NCBI GenBank assembly: GCA_050485425.1
Contig: JBJHBJ010000037.1
Span: 1 to 45,865, forward strand
DNA: 45,865 nt
Direction of reading: 5' to 3'
From: LSCE01 sp050485425
Lineage (GTDB): Bacteria; Pseudomonadota; Gammaproteobacteria; Nitrococcales; Aquisalimonadaceae
The notes beneath the pieces were generated by a model that saw only the letters and a list, made by a program, of their open reading frames with translations, searched no databases and was not told the origin of the DNA. The position numbers were made by a program, and so were the translations under genes. The first letter of the stretch is position 1, and each line of letters starts with the position of its first letter. This document shows positions 1-8,924 of the stretch, one piece after another.

Positions 1-671
1 AGCGGTGTCCCCAGGGCTTCCAGGTCGCCGGCAATGCTGCCGGCAATCTCGCCGGTGTAGAAATCGGCCAGTCCGGCCCGGCACAACTGCTCCAGCGTAT
101 CGGCCAAGGCCGGCAGGCGCATCTGCGTCCCGGCGCGCGGGGCTTCGCCGTTCACCAGGAACTGGGCGGCGAAGCCGGGCTGGTCCTGCAGTTCCTGGCG
201 TTTCGCCGCGGTGGTGTGCTGCTGGCTGTCGGTGACCGGAAAACCGTGCCGGGCATAATGCACGGCGTCTTCCAGCAACCGGTCGAGGGGCATGCGGCCG
301 CCCCACTGCCGGGCTGTTTCCAGCGCGCGCATCCAGCCGCTGATCGTGCCGGCAACGGTGAGGGCGGCGTCGGGTCCGCGGAAGGGAATGGTGTCGATGC
401 CGCGTTCTCGGTAGTAATCGATGGTGGCCAGTCCGGCTGCCCTGCCTGCGGCTTCCACGCCGGCGGGAGCGCCACCCTGCCGGGAGGTCAGCCAGAAACC
501 GTCGCCGCCGATGCCGGTCATGTGCGGGTAGACCACGGCCAGCGTGGACGCCACGGCAATCATGGCCTCGATGGCGTTGCCGCCCTCGCGCAGCACGCGC
601 TGCCCGGCCTGGGCCGCCAGCGCGTGCGGGGCGGTGACCATGCCGCGTGTGGCTTTCTGTGTCTTGAGCAT
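1..671 (-). CDS. gamma-glutamyltransferase, N-terminal part (runs off left edge)
   Basis: The minus strand is open from an ATG at 671 to the window edge (223 codons). It reads MLKTQKATRGMVTAPHALAA and then has the EGGNAIEAMIAVASTLAVVYPHMTG-type stretch and a GIGGDGF loop, both typical of the N-terminal part of the gamma-glutamyltranspeptidase/Ntn-hydrolase family. The catalytic Thr of the autoprocessing site lies further downstream and is outside the window. No signal peptide is visible, so it may be a cytoplasmic GGT-like hydrolase rather than the periplasmic glutathione enzyme. It starts 28 bp after the dctM stop, so it is probably co-transcribed with the TRAP transporter. That suggests it acts on the imported compound or on a gamma-glutamyl derivative of it (inference). 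The ribosome-binding site before 671 is weak. Confidence 0.85.
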   Translation of the reverse strand, partial: MLKTQKATRGMVTAPHALAAQAGQRVLREGGNAIEAMIAVASTLAVVYPHMTGIGGDGFWLTSRQGGAPAGVEAAGRAAGLATIDYYRERGIDTIPFRGPDAALTVAGTISGWMRALETARQWGGRMPLDRLLEDAVHYARHGFPVTDSQQHTTAAKRQELQDQPGFAAQFLVNGEAPRAGTQMRLPALADTLEQLCRAGLADFYTGEIAGSIAGDLEALGTP

Positions 672-699
672 AATCAGTACTCTCGAAGGTTTTGCATCG

Positions 700-2022
700 T
701 TACCAGCCGATGGCTGCGGGCAACCAGGTGGCGATGCCCGGGAAGATCATCACCAGCGCCAGTACGACGATCTGTATGGCAATGAAGGGCAGGGCCCCCA
801 GGTAGATGTGCCAGGTCTTCATTTCCGGTGGCGCCACACCGCGCAGGAAGAACAGCGCCCAGCCGAATGGCGGCGTCAGGAACGAGGTCTGCAGGTTGAG
901 CGTGACCAGGATGGCCAGCCAGACCATGTCCACCTGCAGCATGACGAAGATCGGCAGCATCAGCGGCAGGGCAATGTAACTGATCTCGATCCATTCCAGG
1001 AAGAACCCGAGGATGAAGATCAGCACCATCATGAAGATCAGCGCGCCCCATATCTCTCCCGGCACCCAGTCGAACATGGCCGCCACCAGGTTCTCGCCCT
1101 GCAGGCCCCGGAACGCGAGCGCGAAGACCTGGGCGGCGATCAGCACGAAGAAGATCATGCCTGTGATCACCAGCGTGTCCCGCAGCGTGGATTGCAGGAT
1201 GCCGAAAGTCAGGCGCCCCCAGAACAGCACCAGCAGCAATGCGCCAAAGGCGCCCATGGCCGCGGCTTCGGTGGGTGCGGCCACACCGCCGATGATCGAG
1301 CCCAGCACGAGGAAGATCAGGCCCAGCGGGGGGAGCAGGACCATCAGCAGGTCGCGCGCGATCTCCCGTCCGGAAATGCTGCCCAGTTCCTCCTGCGGGA
1401 TGGGCGGCGCCAGCTCCGGCCGCATCCTGGCCAGCAGCAGAATGTAGATCACGTAGGCGCCGGCCAGCAGCAGCCCCGGCAGCAGCGCCGCGGCGAACAG
1501 CGAACCCACTGATTCGCCGACGATATCCGACAGCAGGATCAGCACCAGGCTGGGCGGCAGGATCTGCCCCAGCGTTCCGGATGCGCAGATGGTGCCGGCG
1601 GCCAGCGGCTTGCTGTAGCCCCGGGCCATCAGCGGCGGGATGGCCATCAACCCCACCATGACCACGGTGGCGCCGACAATGCCGGTGGAGGCCCCCATCA
1701 GCACGCCCACGACGACGATGGCCAGGGTCATGCCGCCGGGCATGTTGCCCATCGTGCGCGCGGCCACGTCAAGCATGCGTTCCGAGATGCGGGATTTCTC
1801 CAGCATCACGCCCATGAACACGAACAGCGGGATGGCCATCAGCGTGTAGTTGGTGATCACCCCGTAGACGCGCGAGGGCAGCAGTGCGAACAACCCGGGA
1901 CCGAAACCGATATAGCCGAACAGCAGTCCCGAGGCGGCGATGGCCAGTGCGATCGGGATGCCCAGCAGGATCAGCACGAAGAAGCTGACCACCATCAGGA
2001 TGGCGAGTATCTCAAGCCCCAT
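700..2022 (-). CDS. dctM: TRAP transporter large permease (DctM family)
   Basis: This 440-residue, almost entirely hydrophobic protein has about a dozen membrane segments. It begins MGLEILAILMVVSFFVLILL and has the MAIPLFVFMG and GILTPPFG-like (SFLTPPFGWALFFLRG) motifs of DctM/SiaM large subunits. It forms the ion-coupled translocation channel of a tripartite ATP-independent periplasmic transporter. Length is normal for the family (about 430). It lies 16 bp after the small permease gene and 28 bp before the gamma-glutamyltransferase gene, inside one leftward operon. Substrate is set by the binding protein encoded first in the operon. Confidence 0.95.
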   Translation of the reverse strand: MGLEILAILMVVSFFVLILLGIPIALAIAASGLLFGYIGFGPGLFALLPSRVYGVITNYTLMAIPLFVFMGVMLEKSRISERMLDVAARTMGNMPGGMTLAIVVVGVLMGASTGIVGATVVMVGLMAIPPLMARGYSKPLAAGTICASGTLGQILPPSLVLILLSDIVGESVGSLFAAALLPGLLLAGAYVIYILLLARMRPELAPPIPQEELGSISGREIARDLLMVLLPPLGLIFLVLGSIIGGVAAPTEAAAMGAFGALLLVLFWGRLTFGILQSTLRDTLVITGMIFFVLIAAQVFALAFRGLQGENLVAAMFDWVPGEIWGALIFMMVLIFILGFFLEWIEISYIALPLMLPIFVMLQVDMVWLAILVTLNLQTSFLTPPFGWALFFLRGVAPPEMKTWHIYLGALPFIAIQIVVLALVMIFPGIATWLPAAIGW

Positions 2023-2038
2023 TGGGCCTCCTGTCGAA

Positions 2039-2569
2039 TCATTCGGTGGCGGCGCGGTGGGCTGAGCCCGTGAGCAGCCTGACCAGTTTCCGCGCCACCA
2101 CGGCCACGCCCTGCAGGGTCAGCAGCGCGAACCCGGCGCCGATGAAACTCTTGACGATGAATCGGTGCGGCAGGCCGCCGGGGTTGGGCGAGCCTTCACC
2201 GATGCGGAACGAGTGGGCGCCATAGCGGTAGCCGAGGTAGGCCATGAAGCCGGCGAACGGCAGCACGATGATCAGTGCCACCACGAGGTCCAGCAGATCC
2301 TTCAGCCAGGCAGGGTAATGCGCGTAGAACACGTCCACCCGCACCATTTCGTCCTGCTGGTAGGTGAACACGGCGCCGAACATGGCAACCGCGGCGAGTA
2401 TGTGCCACTCCAGTTCCTGCAGCGGCACGCGGCTGTAGCGGAAGCCGTAACGGGCGACCACGTTGAACGCCACCAGCAGGATCAGCGCCAGCACCAGCCA
2501 AAGGGCGATGCGCCCGACGGCTTCCACGACGCCGTCGAGCACCCGCTCCAGCCGCATCAGCGCTCTCAT
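2039..2569 (-). CDS. dctQ: TRAP transporter small permease (DctQ family)
   Basis: A 176-residue protein with four predicted membrane helices. It carries the ELEWHILAAVAMFGAVFTYQQDEMVRVDVFY block diagnostic of DctQ small subunits of the larger (mannitol/keto-acid) branch. Its ATG overlaps the stop of the binding-protein gene as ATGA at 2566-2569, so translation is coupled. It would form the membrane complex with DctM, and no other TRAP small subunit occurs in the window. Confidence 0.95.
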   Translation of the reverse strand: MRALMRLERVLDGVVEAVGRIALWLVLALILLVAFNVVARYGFRYSRVPLQELEWHILAAVAMFGAVFTYQQDEMVRVDVFYAHYPAWLKDLLDLVVALIIVLPFAGFMAYLGYRYGAHSFRIGEGSPNPGGLPHRFIVKSFIGAGFALLTLQGVAVVARKLVRLLTGSAHRAATE

Positions 2570-3672
2570 GCGCGGTCCCGCAGCCGGCTCTGGAATTCGC
2601 CTTCGGAAATGGCGTTCCAGCGGTCGTGCTTATCCTTGAACGCGAAGAAGCTGTCGTGCACCTTGCGCACCATCGGATCCCGGTTCGCCTCGGCTTCCAG
2701 CGTGTCGAAGGTGGCCTCGCGCAGGCGGGCGATGATGTCGTCCGAGAACTGGTGCAGCGTCACGCCGTGGTTGTTGATCAGGTCGTCCAGCGCCGGCCCG
2801 TTCTCCTGCTCCAGCAGGGTGTGGGAGAGCAGGTTGCACTCGGCCGCGACGCTGCGGACGATCGCCTGCAGATCGGCGGGCAGGCTTTCGAACGCCTGCT
2901 TGTTGATCAGCAGCTCCGAGGTGGTGCAGGGCTCGTGCCAGCCCGAGGCGTAGTAGTGCTTGGCCGCCCGGTGCAGGCCCAGCCGGCGGTCCAGGTAGGG
3001 GCCGACCCACTCGGCCGCATCGATGACACCGCGCTCCAGCGCCGGGAAGATCTCGCCGCCCGGCAGCAGGCTGACGTTCACGCCCAGTTGCTCGTAGATG
3101 CGGCCGGCCAGCCCGGGGATGCGCATGCGCACGCCGTCGAGATCGTTCACCGTCTCGATGGGCTGGCGGAACCAGCCCACCATCTGCACGCCGGAACAAC
3201 CAACCGGCAGCCCGATCACGCCGAAGCGTTCGTAAGTCTCGTTCCAGAGTTCCTGGCCGCCACCATGGGCCAGCCAGGCGTTGAATCCCTGGAAGGTCAT
3301 GCCGAACGGCACGGTGGTGAAATACTGCGCGGCGAAGGACCGGCCGGCCCAGTAATAGGAGCAACCGTGGTTCATCTGCACCACGCCTTCCGAGCAGGCG
3401 TCGAAGCCCTCGAAGGCGGGCACCAGCTCACCGGCGGAATACACCTGGATGTTCAGGCGGCCATCCGAGGCGGCACGGATTCTCGCAGCGATGTCCTCGG
3501 CGCTGCCGGGACCGCTCTGGTAGAACGGGATGCCCGACGGCCAGGTGGTCGTCATGCGCCAGTTGTAGGTGCGGGTGGACTGCGCCTTGAGGATGGCCGG
3601 AGCGCCGATGGCGGAAGCAGAGACGGCACCGGCCAGGCCGGCCTTGAGAAACTTGCGTCGCGAGGTGCTCAT
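2566..3672 (-). CDS. dctP: TRAP transporter substrate-binding protein, TakP-like, Tat-exported
   Basis: A 368-residue periplasmic binding protein. I chose the ATG at 3672 rather than an earlier in-frame start at 3756. An AGGAGA ribosome-binding site sits 6 bases upstream, and the protein then starts MSTSRRKFLKAG, a twin-arginine signal. The mature part (YNWRMTTTWPSG at its start, later GVIDAAEWVGPYLDRRLGLH and GWHEP..TSELLINKQAFE) closely resembles the TakP group of DctP proteins. That group binds alpha-keto acids or lactate/pyruvate with a metal ion; the W-x-G/E residues of the pocket region are present. An organic-acid substrate is likely, but the exact ligand cannot be read from sequence. 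First gene of the dctPQM-ggt operon. Confidence 0.92.
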   Translation of the reverse strand: MSTSRRKFLKAGLAGAVSASAIGAPAILKAQSTRTYNWRMTTTWPSGIPFYQSGPGSAEDIAARIRAASDGRLNIQVYSAGELVPAFEGFDACSEGVVQMNHGCSYYWAGRSFAAQYFTTVPFGMTFQGFNAWLAHGGGQELWNETYERFGVIGLPVGCSGVQMVGWFRQPIETVNDLDGVRMRIPGLAGRIYEQLGVNVSLLPGGEIFPALERGVIDAAEWVGPYLDRRLGLHRAAKHYYASGWHEPCTTSELLINKQAFESLPADLQAIVRSVAAECNLLSHTLLEQENGPALDDLINNHGVTLHQFSDDIIARLREATFDTLEAEANRDPMVRKVHDSFFAFKDKHDRWNAISEGEFQSRLRDRA

Positions 3673-4104
3673 TGTGATCTCCTGCGTGGAAGATGTTCTC
3701 AATGACGGCGCGCCCACCGCGCCGCAGTGGCCGGGCTTTTGCAACGCATGTGCCATGCCGCACAGGATGTGTACAAGTTTTTGTCCAGGCAGGTTTTTCC
3801 ATGCCCACGGCTGTTGCCTGCCGGCCCCTCTGATGCGCCTTCGGAGTGCATTTGCACCTGAGATCAGATGTCAGCTTCCAACCGCTCGAAGACCAGCGTT
3901 CGGTACTGGTACGGCGCTTGCTAACACTGATACGAGACAAATGGTTGCAACGGCAGCCCCCGCCGTGACGAATGTCAGCTAGAGCGCGGATTCTGGGTGC
4001 ACCGTTTCGGTGCATTCGCCGCGCTGGAAGGGGGCGGTTGTATGCAAGGAATCCCTGCGACGCACGACCCCCGCACCCGGGGAGGTCATGAAGGAATCGG
4101 CAAG
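3673..4104 (+). promoter_or_regulatory. divergent control region between TRAP operon and Lrp-type regulator
   Basis: These 432 bp separate dctP (leftward) from the Lrp/AsnC gene (rightward) and hold no convincing gene. Base composition is less GC-rich than the flanks. Two imperfect T-rich direct repeats (AAGTTTTTGTCC and AGGTTTTTCC) lie around 3775-3800. The arrangement is typical of an Lrp-type local regulator controlling its neighbour. I could not fix -35/-10 boxes or an Lrp site with confidence. Confidence 0.5.
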
Positions 4105-4551
4105 ATGAATCAGTTGGACACCAACATCCTGGGCATGCTGATCAAGGACGGTCGCATGTCGTTCGCGGAAATCGCTCGGGAACTGCGCGTCTCCAGGGCG
4201 CATGTGCGGGAGCGGGTGCAGCAGCTCATGGAACAGGGGGTGATCGAGCAGTTCACCGCGGTGATCAATCCGGAGAAGATCGGCAAGGCGGTGTCCGCCT
4301 TCCTCGACATCCGCGTGGCTCCGGAGAGCATCGAGACCGTGGCACGGAGCCTCTCCGGCAGGAACGAGGTGGTGAGCCTGTACATCATGAGCGATATGCA
4401 GAGCCTGCACGTACATACCCTGACGGACAGCCAGGAGGCGCTGCACACGCTGGTGCGCGAACAGCTGTTCGGCCGGCCGGGCGTGCTGGAGGTGGAGTGC
4501 AAGACGCTGATGGCCCGCCCCAAACACCGCCGCGGCGGCCCGAGGTTGTAA
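4105..4551 (+). CDS. Lrp/AsnC family transcriptional regulator
   Basis: A 148-residue regulator starting at the ATG at 4105 (MNQLDTNILGMLIKDGRMSF); an AAGGA site lies 9 bases upstream. The in-frame start at 3997 would add 36 residues not seen in the family. Residues 1-60 form the AsnC-type winged helix-turn-helix (FAEIARELRVSRAHVRERVQQL). Residues 65-140 form the RAM ligand-binding/oligomerisation domain (SAFLDIRVAP, VVSLYIMSD). It diverges from the TRAP operon, which suggests it senses an amino- or organic acid and controls that transporter (inference). The C-terminus ends in a basic tail (RPKHRRGGPRL). Confidence 0.92.
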   Translation: MNQLDTNILGMLIKDGRMSFAEIARELRVSRAHVRERVQQLMEQGVIEQFTAVINPEKIGKAVSAFLDIRVAPESIETVARSLSGRNEVVSLYIMSDMQSLHVHTLTDSQEALHTLVREQLFGRPGVLEVECKTLMARPKHRRGGPRL

Positions 4552-4594
4552 CCGGCCGTACGGCGTCACGTAGAACTGTCTTGTCGGTCAAGAC

Positions 4595-4672
4595 CGTAGG
4601 GTGCTCAGAGCCGGAGGCGATGCGCACCGATCACGCCCATGGTGCGCATCGCTGCGCTCTGAGCACCCTACG
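4595..4672. repeat. 78-bp REP-like palindrome of the GTAGGGTGC type
   Basis: The outer arms CGTAGGGTGCTCAGAGC and GCTCTGAGCACCCTACG are perfectly complementary (17 bp). Inside them GCGATGCGCACC pairs with GGTGCGCATCGC, leaving a short loop (GATCACGCCCAT). The whole would fold into a long interrupted hairpin. Repeats of this layout are scattered through many gammaproteobacterial genomes. It lies downstream of the regulator gene and upstream of the convergent hydrolase stop at 4886, so it may also end both transcripts. The rest of the 4552-4885 gap has only three short hairpins (for example TCGGGCTTGCGCCCGA at about 4749-4764). Confidence 0.8.
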
Positions 4673-4885
4673 CTTGAGCGGAACCGGCGTACAAGGGGGT
4701 AATCGCTGCCTTAGGCCGGAGAGCGGGAGGCACTTGTTTCCCAAATCGTTTCGGGCTTGCGCCCGACGGTAGCAACCGCTGCGCGGTTACTCCCCTACGG
4801 CGGGTGGTGCTGGCGTTTGCGACGTAGGCGATTGCCACCGATTCGGCCGCAAGGCCGGAGACTTCCCGGCCTCTCCTGAACGCCC

Positions 4886-5806
4886 TCAACCACCCGGCCG
4901 ATAGAACCCCGAGTCGTCCATCATCACGCGCCCGTCCGCCAGCAACTCGCTCAGGTGCTGCGTGATCGTGCGGGTCTCGGCGTCCGTCACCCAGGCGGCG
5001 TCGAAGCCGGGGGGATAAAGCAGCCTCTGCTCGACCAGTTGTTCCAGCGTCTTCGGTGATTCGCCCAGCAAGTCCAGCAGCCGCTGTTCCCGTTCGTCGA
5101 TCTTGGCGGCAAAGGCGGCAAGGTCCCTGAGGAAATGCTCGCGGTCGGTATACACACCCCGGTGGTGGGAAGTCACCCAGACCTTCGCCGGAATATCGGG
5201 CAGGCGCTCCAGGCTGCGACGGAAGTCGGCCAGGTTGGAACAGGCATCCCCGTAGTACGGCCCGAATCCGCTCAGGTCGATGTCGCCGATGAAGGCGACC
5301 CCTTCCGGTTCGACCACCAGCACGGTATGCCCCGCGGTATGGCCGGGCATGTGAAAGGCGCGCACCGTGACCTGACCGAAATCCCAGGTCATGCCGTCCT
5401 GGTAGCCCTTGGCGTCCGGCCGTGGCGCGTAGAAGAAATCCCGCCGGAAGGCCTCCAGCGACTGCGCAATGCGCTCCTCGGACTTCCAGCCGAAATGCGC
5501 CGCCAGGCCTTCCCAGCTCCGGGCCGCCTTCACATCCGCCTCGGGGGCGTACACCTCGGCATCCGGCAGGCGGTGCAGGCCGGCCATGTGGTCTTCGTGC
5601 ACGTGGCCCAGCACGACCACTTCCGTGGCGTCGAACTCGGCGCCGATATGGTTCGACACGATCGGCGTATCGAAAGCGGCCCGGGTATCCGAACCGCGGA
5701 TAAGCACCTGGTTGCCGTCCGGATACTTGCCGCTTTTCTCGCCGAAGAAGACGGAAACGCGGCCGAAGTCCACGTGCTTGATAGGTACCTGTGACTGCTG
5801 ATTCAT
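4886..5806 (-). CDS. metallo-beta-lactamase-fold hydrolase
   Basis: A 306-residue protein with the zinc-binding HxHxDH motif as HVHEDH at residues 68-73, a further HMPGHTAGH segment near 190, and GDIDLSGFGP as the bridging-Asp motif. The C-terminal SHHRG supplies the last metal-binding His. Residues 230-306 form a helical tail resembling the winged-helix tail of LACTB2/glyoxalase II-like hydrolases. Substrate is unknown. It begins 4 bases after the stop of the TrpB-like gene, with an AGGA ribosome-binding site inside the end of that gene, so the two are very probably one operon. Confidence 0.9.
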   Translation of the reverse strand: MNQQSQVPIKHVDFGRVSVFFGEKSGKYPDGNQVLIRGSDTRAAFDTPIVSNHIGAEFDATEVVVLGHVHEDHMAGLHRLPDAEVYAPEADVKAARSWEGLAAHFGWKSEERIAQSLEAFRRDFFYAPRPDAKGYQDGMTWDFGQVTVRAFHMPGHTAGHTVLVVEPEGVAFIGDIDLSGFGPYYGDACSNLADFRRSLERLPDIPAKVWVTSHHRGVYTDREHFLRDLAAFAAKIDEREQRLLDLLGESPKTLEQLVEQRLLYPPGFDAAWVTDAETRTITQHLSELLADGRVMMDDSGFYRPGG

Positions 5807-5810
5807 TCCG

Positions 5811-7172
5811 TCATCCTACCGACGGCAGGCCGGCCAGCGCCATGGCGCCTTCCGACTCGTCGTACTCCTGGTCTTCCAGCTTGCCGGCGAGGAAGTCGGT
5901 GTAGGCCTGCATGTCGAAGTTGCCGTGCCCGCAGAGGTTGAACAGGATGGTCTTCGACTCGCCGGACTCGCGGCAGCGCAGTGCCTCGTCGATGGTGGCC
6001 TTGACCGCGTGGTTGGCCTCCGGGGCGGGGATGATGCCCTCCGCCCGGGCGAACTGCAGGCCGGCCTCGAAGCACTCGGTCTGGTGGTAGGCGCGGGGCT
6101 GGATATAGCCCAGGTGGGTCAGGTGGCTGATCTGCGGCGCCATGCCGTGGTAGCGCAGCCCGCCGGCATGAAAGCCCGGCGGCACGAAGCTGGAGCCCAG
6201 CGTGTGCATCTTGGTGAGCGGCGTCAGGTGGCCGGTGTCGCCGAAGTCGTAGGCGAACTTGCCGCGGGTCAGGGTGGGGCAGGCGGCGGGTTCCACGGCC
6301 ACGATATCCACCTTGCGGCCGCCGCGCAGCTGCTCGCCCAGGAACGGGAACACGATGCCGGCGAAGTTGCTGCCGCCGCCGGTGCAGCCGATCACCATGT
6401 CCGGGTAGTCGTCGGCCATGGCCATCTGCTCCATCGCCTCCAGTCCGATCACCGTCTGGTGCAGCAGCACGTGGTTCAGCACGCTGCCCAGTGCGTATTT
6501 GGTGTCGTCCCGCTGCACGGCCATCTCCACTGCCTCGCTGATGGCGATGCCCAGACTGCCGGTGCTGTCCGGATTCTTCGCCAGGATGGCGCGTCCGGCT
6601 TCGGTGGTGTCGCTGGGGCTGGCGATGCAGGTGGCGCCGAAGCTTTCCATGAAGGCGCGCCGGTAGGGCTTCTGGTTGAAGCTCACCTTCACCATGTAGA
6701 CGGCGATCTCCAGGCCGAACAGTGCGCCGGCCAGCGCCAGCGAGGAACCCCACTGGCCCGCCCCGGTTTCCGTGGTGATGCGCTTCACGCCTTCCTGCTT
6801 GTTGTAGAAGGCCTGCGGAATGGCGGTGTTGGGCTTGTGGCTGCCGGCGGGGCTGACACCCTCGTACTTGTAGTAGATGCGCGCCGGCGTGCCCAGCGCC
6901 TGTTCCAGGCGCCGTGCGCGGTACAGCGGCGACGGGCGCCACTGCCGGTAGACGTCCCGCACGGGCTCCGGGATCTCGATCTCGCGCTCCGTGCTCATCT
7001 CCTGCTGGATCACCGCCTGCGGGAACAGCGGAGCGAGATCGTCGGGGCCGACGGGCTGTTTGGTACCGGGGTGGAGCACGGGGGCCATGGGCTCCGGCAA
7101 GTCGGCGTTGATGTTGTACCAGGCTTTCGGCAGCCGGCTCTCATCCAGCAGATACTTGACGGTGTCGCTCAT
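5811..7172 (-). CDS. TrpB-like PLP-dependent enzyme (TrpB2 family)
   Basis: A 453-residue fold-type II PLP enzyme of the TrpB2 branch, which is longer than classical TrpB. The Schiff-base Lys is in GSHKPNTA (K113), the acid-base Glu in TETGAGQWG (E135), and the phosphate-binding glycines in GCTGGGSNFAG (about 262-272). Members make tryptophan from indole and serine, or act as serine/phosphoserine deaminases. No trpA lies nearby, so a stand-alone role is likely. The first gene of a two-gene unit with the MBL-fold hydrolase. Confidence 0.93.
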   Translation of the reverse strand: MSDTVKYLLDESRLPKAWYNINADLPEPMAPVLHPGTKQPVGPDDLAPLFPQAVIQQEMSTEREIEIPEPVRDVYRQWRPSPLYRARRLEQALGTPARIYYKYEGVSPAGSHKPNTAIPQAFYNKQEGVKRITTETGAGQWGSSLALAGALFGLEIAVYMVKVSFNQKPYRRAFMESFGATCIASPSDTTEAGRAILAKNPDSTGSLGIAISEAVEMAVQRDDTKYALGSVLNHVLLHQTVIGLEAMEQMAMADDYPDMVIGCTGGGSNFAGIVFPFLGEQLRGGRKVDIVAVEPAACPTLTRGKFAYDFGDTGHLTPLTKMHTLGSSFVPPGFHAGGLRYHGMAPQISHLTHLGYIQPRAYHQTECFEAGLQFARAEGIIPAPEANHAVKATIDEALRCRESGESKTILFNLCGHGNFDMQAYTDFLAGKLEDQEYDESEGAMALAGLPSVG

Positions 7173-7204
7173 GATCCCCCCTATGGCACTTTAATCGTGT
7201 AGAA

Positions 7205-7708
7205 CTACGGAACGCGTACCTCGATGCTCAGCATAGCGGCGTCAAAGTCGTTTCGGAACTGGTATTCGCCTCGCACCCGGGTCAGCGGGAACACCGCCAG
7301 GCTGCCGCCCAGGGCGTAGTAGTCGCCGTCGCTGTCTCCCCACTCGTAGCCGATGCGCCCGTGCAGGTCCAGCAGCGGGATGGTGGTGAAGGTGGCCTGC
7401 AGGCCGAGGTCGGTGTTGCTGTAGCGGTCGGTGCCGCCGTTGGTTTCGAAGCTGCCGGTTCTGCTGTAGCCGCCTTCCAGGCCCAGGCGCAGCAGCAGGG
7501 GCACACGCAGCACGTCGAAGCCGCCGTAGAGGCGGTAGCCTGTGCGGGAATCATTGCTGCGGTCGTCGAAATCCGTGTAAAGGCCACCGACGCCGCCATA
7601 GAAGCCGCCGAAGACCGGGGTGGCACCATCTGCCTGGGCAGCCATGGGTAGGGCCAGCGCCGCCGTCACTGCCAGGGCGCCGAGGGTGTTGCGGGTGCGG
7701 TTGGACAT
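7205..7708 (-). CDS. outer-membrane beta-barrel protein (YfaZ-like)
   Basis: A 167-residue protein. The ATG at 7708 gives a clean Sec signal peptide (MSNRTRNTLGALAVTAALAL, cleavage near AQA-DG); the earlier in-frame start at 7753 spoils it. The mature part alternates hydrophobic and polar residues, with aromatic girdles expected of a small barrel: VFGGFYGGVGGLY at the start and a final strand ending in VRVP rather than the canonical F/W. YfaZ-type porin-like proteins are the closest match. Function unknown. Confidence 0.78.
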   Translation of the reverse strand: MSNRTRNTLGALAVTAALALPMAAQADGATPVFGGFYGGVGGLYTDFDDRSNDSRTGYRLYGGFDVLRVPLLLRLGLEGGYSRTGSFETNGGTDRYSNTDLGLQATFTTIPLLDLHGRIGYEWGDSDGDYYALGGSLAVFPLTRVRGEYQFRNDFDAAMLSIEVRVP

Positions 7709-7810
7709 GATCACGAGCGTCCTCTCTTGGTAGGTAGTGAGCCAGTGTAGCAACGGGACCGGGGCGGCGAGACCTGTTGCCGTCCGGCTACGGCGTGGCC
7801 GGGCTACGGT

Positions 7811-8872
7811 TCAGCCCAGGGGTTCCCCGTTCTCCGCCGCGGGGATCAGCGTCTGCTCCACCAGCCGGTTCAACTGCCGGAAGTACATGCCGCCGGGCGA
7901 GGGCGGGTTCGGGTCGGAGGTGATGACCACGGTCATCTCCAGGTCGGGGATCACGTACAGCATCTGGCCGCCGAAGCCGCGCCCGTAGTAGACGGTGTAG
8001 CGGCCCATTTCGGTCATGAACCAGCCGTAGCCGTAGGCATGGCGCGTGAACGCCGAGTTGCTGCGCGGCGTCCAGGAGGTTTCGATCCATTCGCTGCTCA
8101 GCACCTGTTCGCCGTTCACCACGCCGCCGTTCCGGAACAACTCGCCGAATTGCACCAGTGCCAGCGGGGAGAGCCGCATCTCGTTGCCGCCCAGGTAGAT
8201 GCCCTGGGGGTCCGTGGTCCACGGTGGAATGTTGATGTTCAACGGCGTGCCCAGCCATTCCTGGGCCAGTTCCAGCGTGCTGCGGCCGGCGGCGTCGGTA
8301 AGCGCGGCGGACACCAGATGGGAGCTGCCGGTGGAATAGAGCATGCGTCCACCCGGCTCGTCGACGAACGGGCGGGCCAGGGCGTTTTCCACCCAGTCGC
8401 GACTGGCCACCCATTGCGCGTAGTTGGCGCCTGAAGTGCGTTCCAGGCCGGCCTGCATGGACAGCAGGTGGCCGATGGTGATGTCGTGCACCCGCGGGTC
8501 CGCATCCGGCGGTACCCGGTTGTTCAGCAGTTCGGTCAGCGGCTGGTCGCTGCCGGTAAGCACGCCGCGGTCAATGGCGGCGCCGACCAGTGCCGAGAGC
8601 ACAGTCTTCGACACCGACTTGATGTTCGCTGGCTGGTCCAGCCCGGGGCCGCCCTGGTGATGCGCGATCTCCAGTTCGCCGTGCCGGGCTACCACCAGCG
8701 TGTGCAGCCGGGACAGGCTCTCCGCCTCGGCTATCGCCTGCTGGCGCAGCTCCGGGTCCAGCCCGCGGGTTTCCGCCGCGGACGAGCCGCTCAACCAGTG
8801 ATCCGACTGGTGCCAGGCCAGCATCAGCAGGCCGGCCAGGCCCAGCACGGCAAACGTCGACCCCGTTTTCAT
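7811..8872 (-). CDS. serine hydrolase, class C beta-lactamase / esterase family
   Basis: A 353-residue protein from the ATG at 8872, preceded by AGGGGGTGG. The N-terminus is a signal anchor (MKTGSTFAVLGLAGLLMLAW). The SxxK catalytic tetrad is SVSK at 86-89, after PANIK. The Tyr motif is Y179-S-T instead of the lactamase YxN, as in EstB-like esterases. The third motif region reads GRGFGGQ. It therefore probably hydrolyses an ester or peptide in the periplasm rather than acting as a resistance enzyme. It is transcribed leftward, directly away from the MITE-like element at 8925-9188. Confidence 0.88.
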   Translation of the reverse strand: MKTGSTFAVLGLAGLLMLAWHQSDHWLSGSSAAETRGLDPELRQQAIAEAESLSRLHTLVVARHGELEIAHHQGGPGLDQPANIKSVSKTVLSALVGAAIDRGVLTGSDQPLTELLNNRVPPDADPRVHDITIGHLLSMQAGLERTSGANYAQWVASRDWVENALARPFVDEPGGRMLYSTGSSHLVSAALTDAAGRSTLELAQEWLGTPLNINIPPWTTDPQGIYLGGNEMRLSPLALVQFGELFRNGGVVNGEQVLSSEWIETSWTPRSNSAFTRHAYGYGWFMTEMGRYTVYYGRGFGGQMLYVIPDLEMTVVITSDPNPPSPGGMYFRQLNRLVEQTLIPAAENGEPLG

Positions 8873-8924
8873 CGTTCTGCCACCCCCTGCGGTATCGCTG
8901 ATCGGACACTGGAATGGCGATGTC

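Noticed and set aside
7811..8872. Beta-lactamase resistance gene
   Set aside because: The SxxK motif is present, but the second motif is YST rather than YxN and there is no KTG. This fits esterase-like serine hydrolases.
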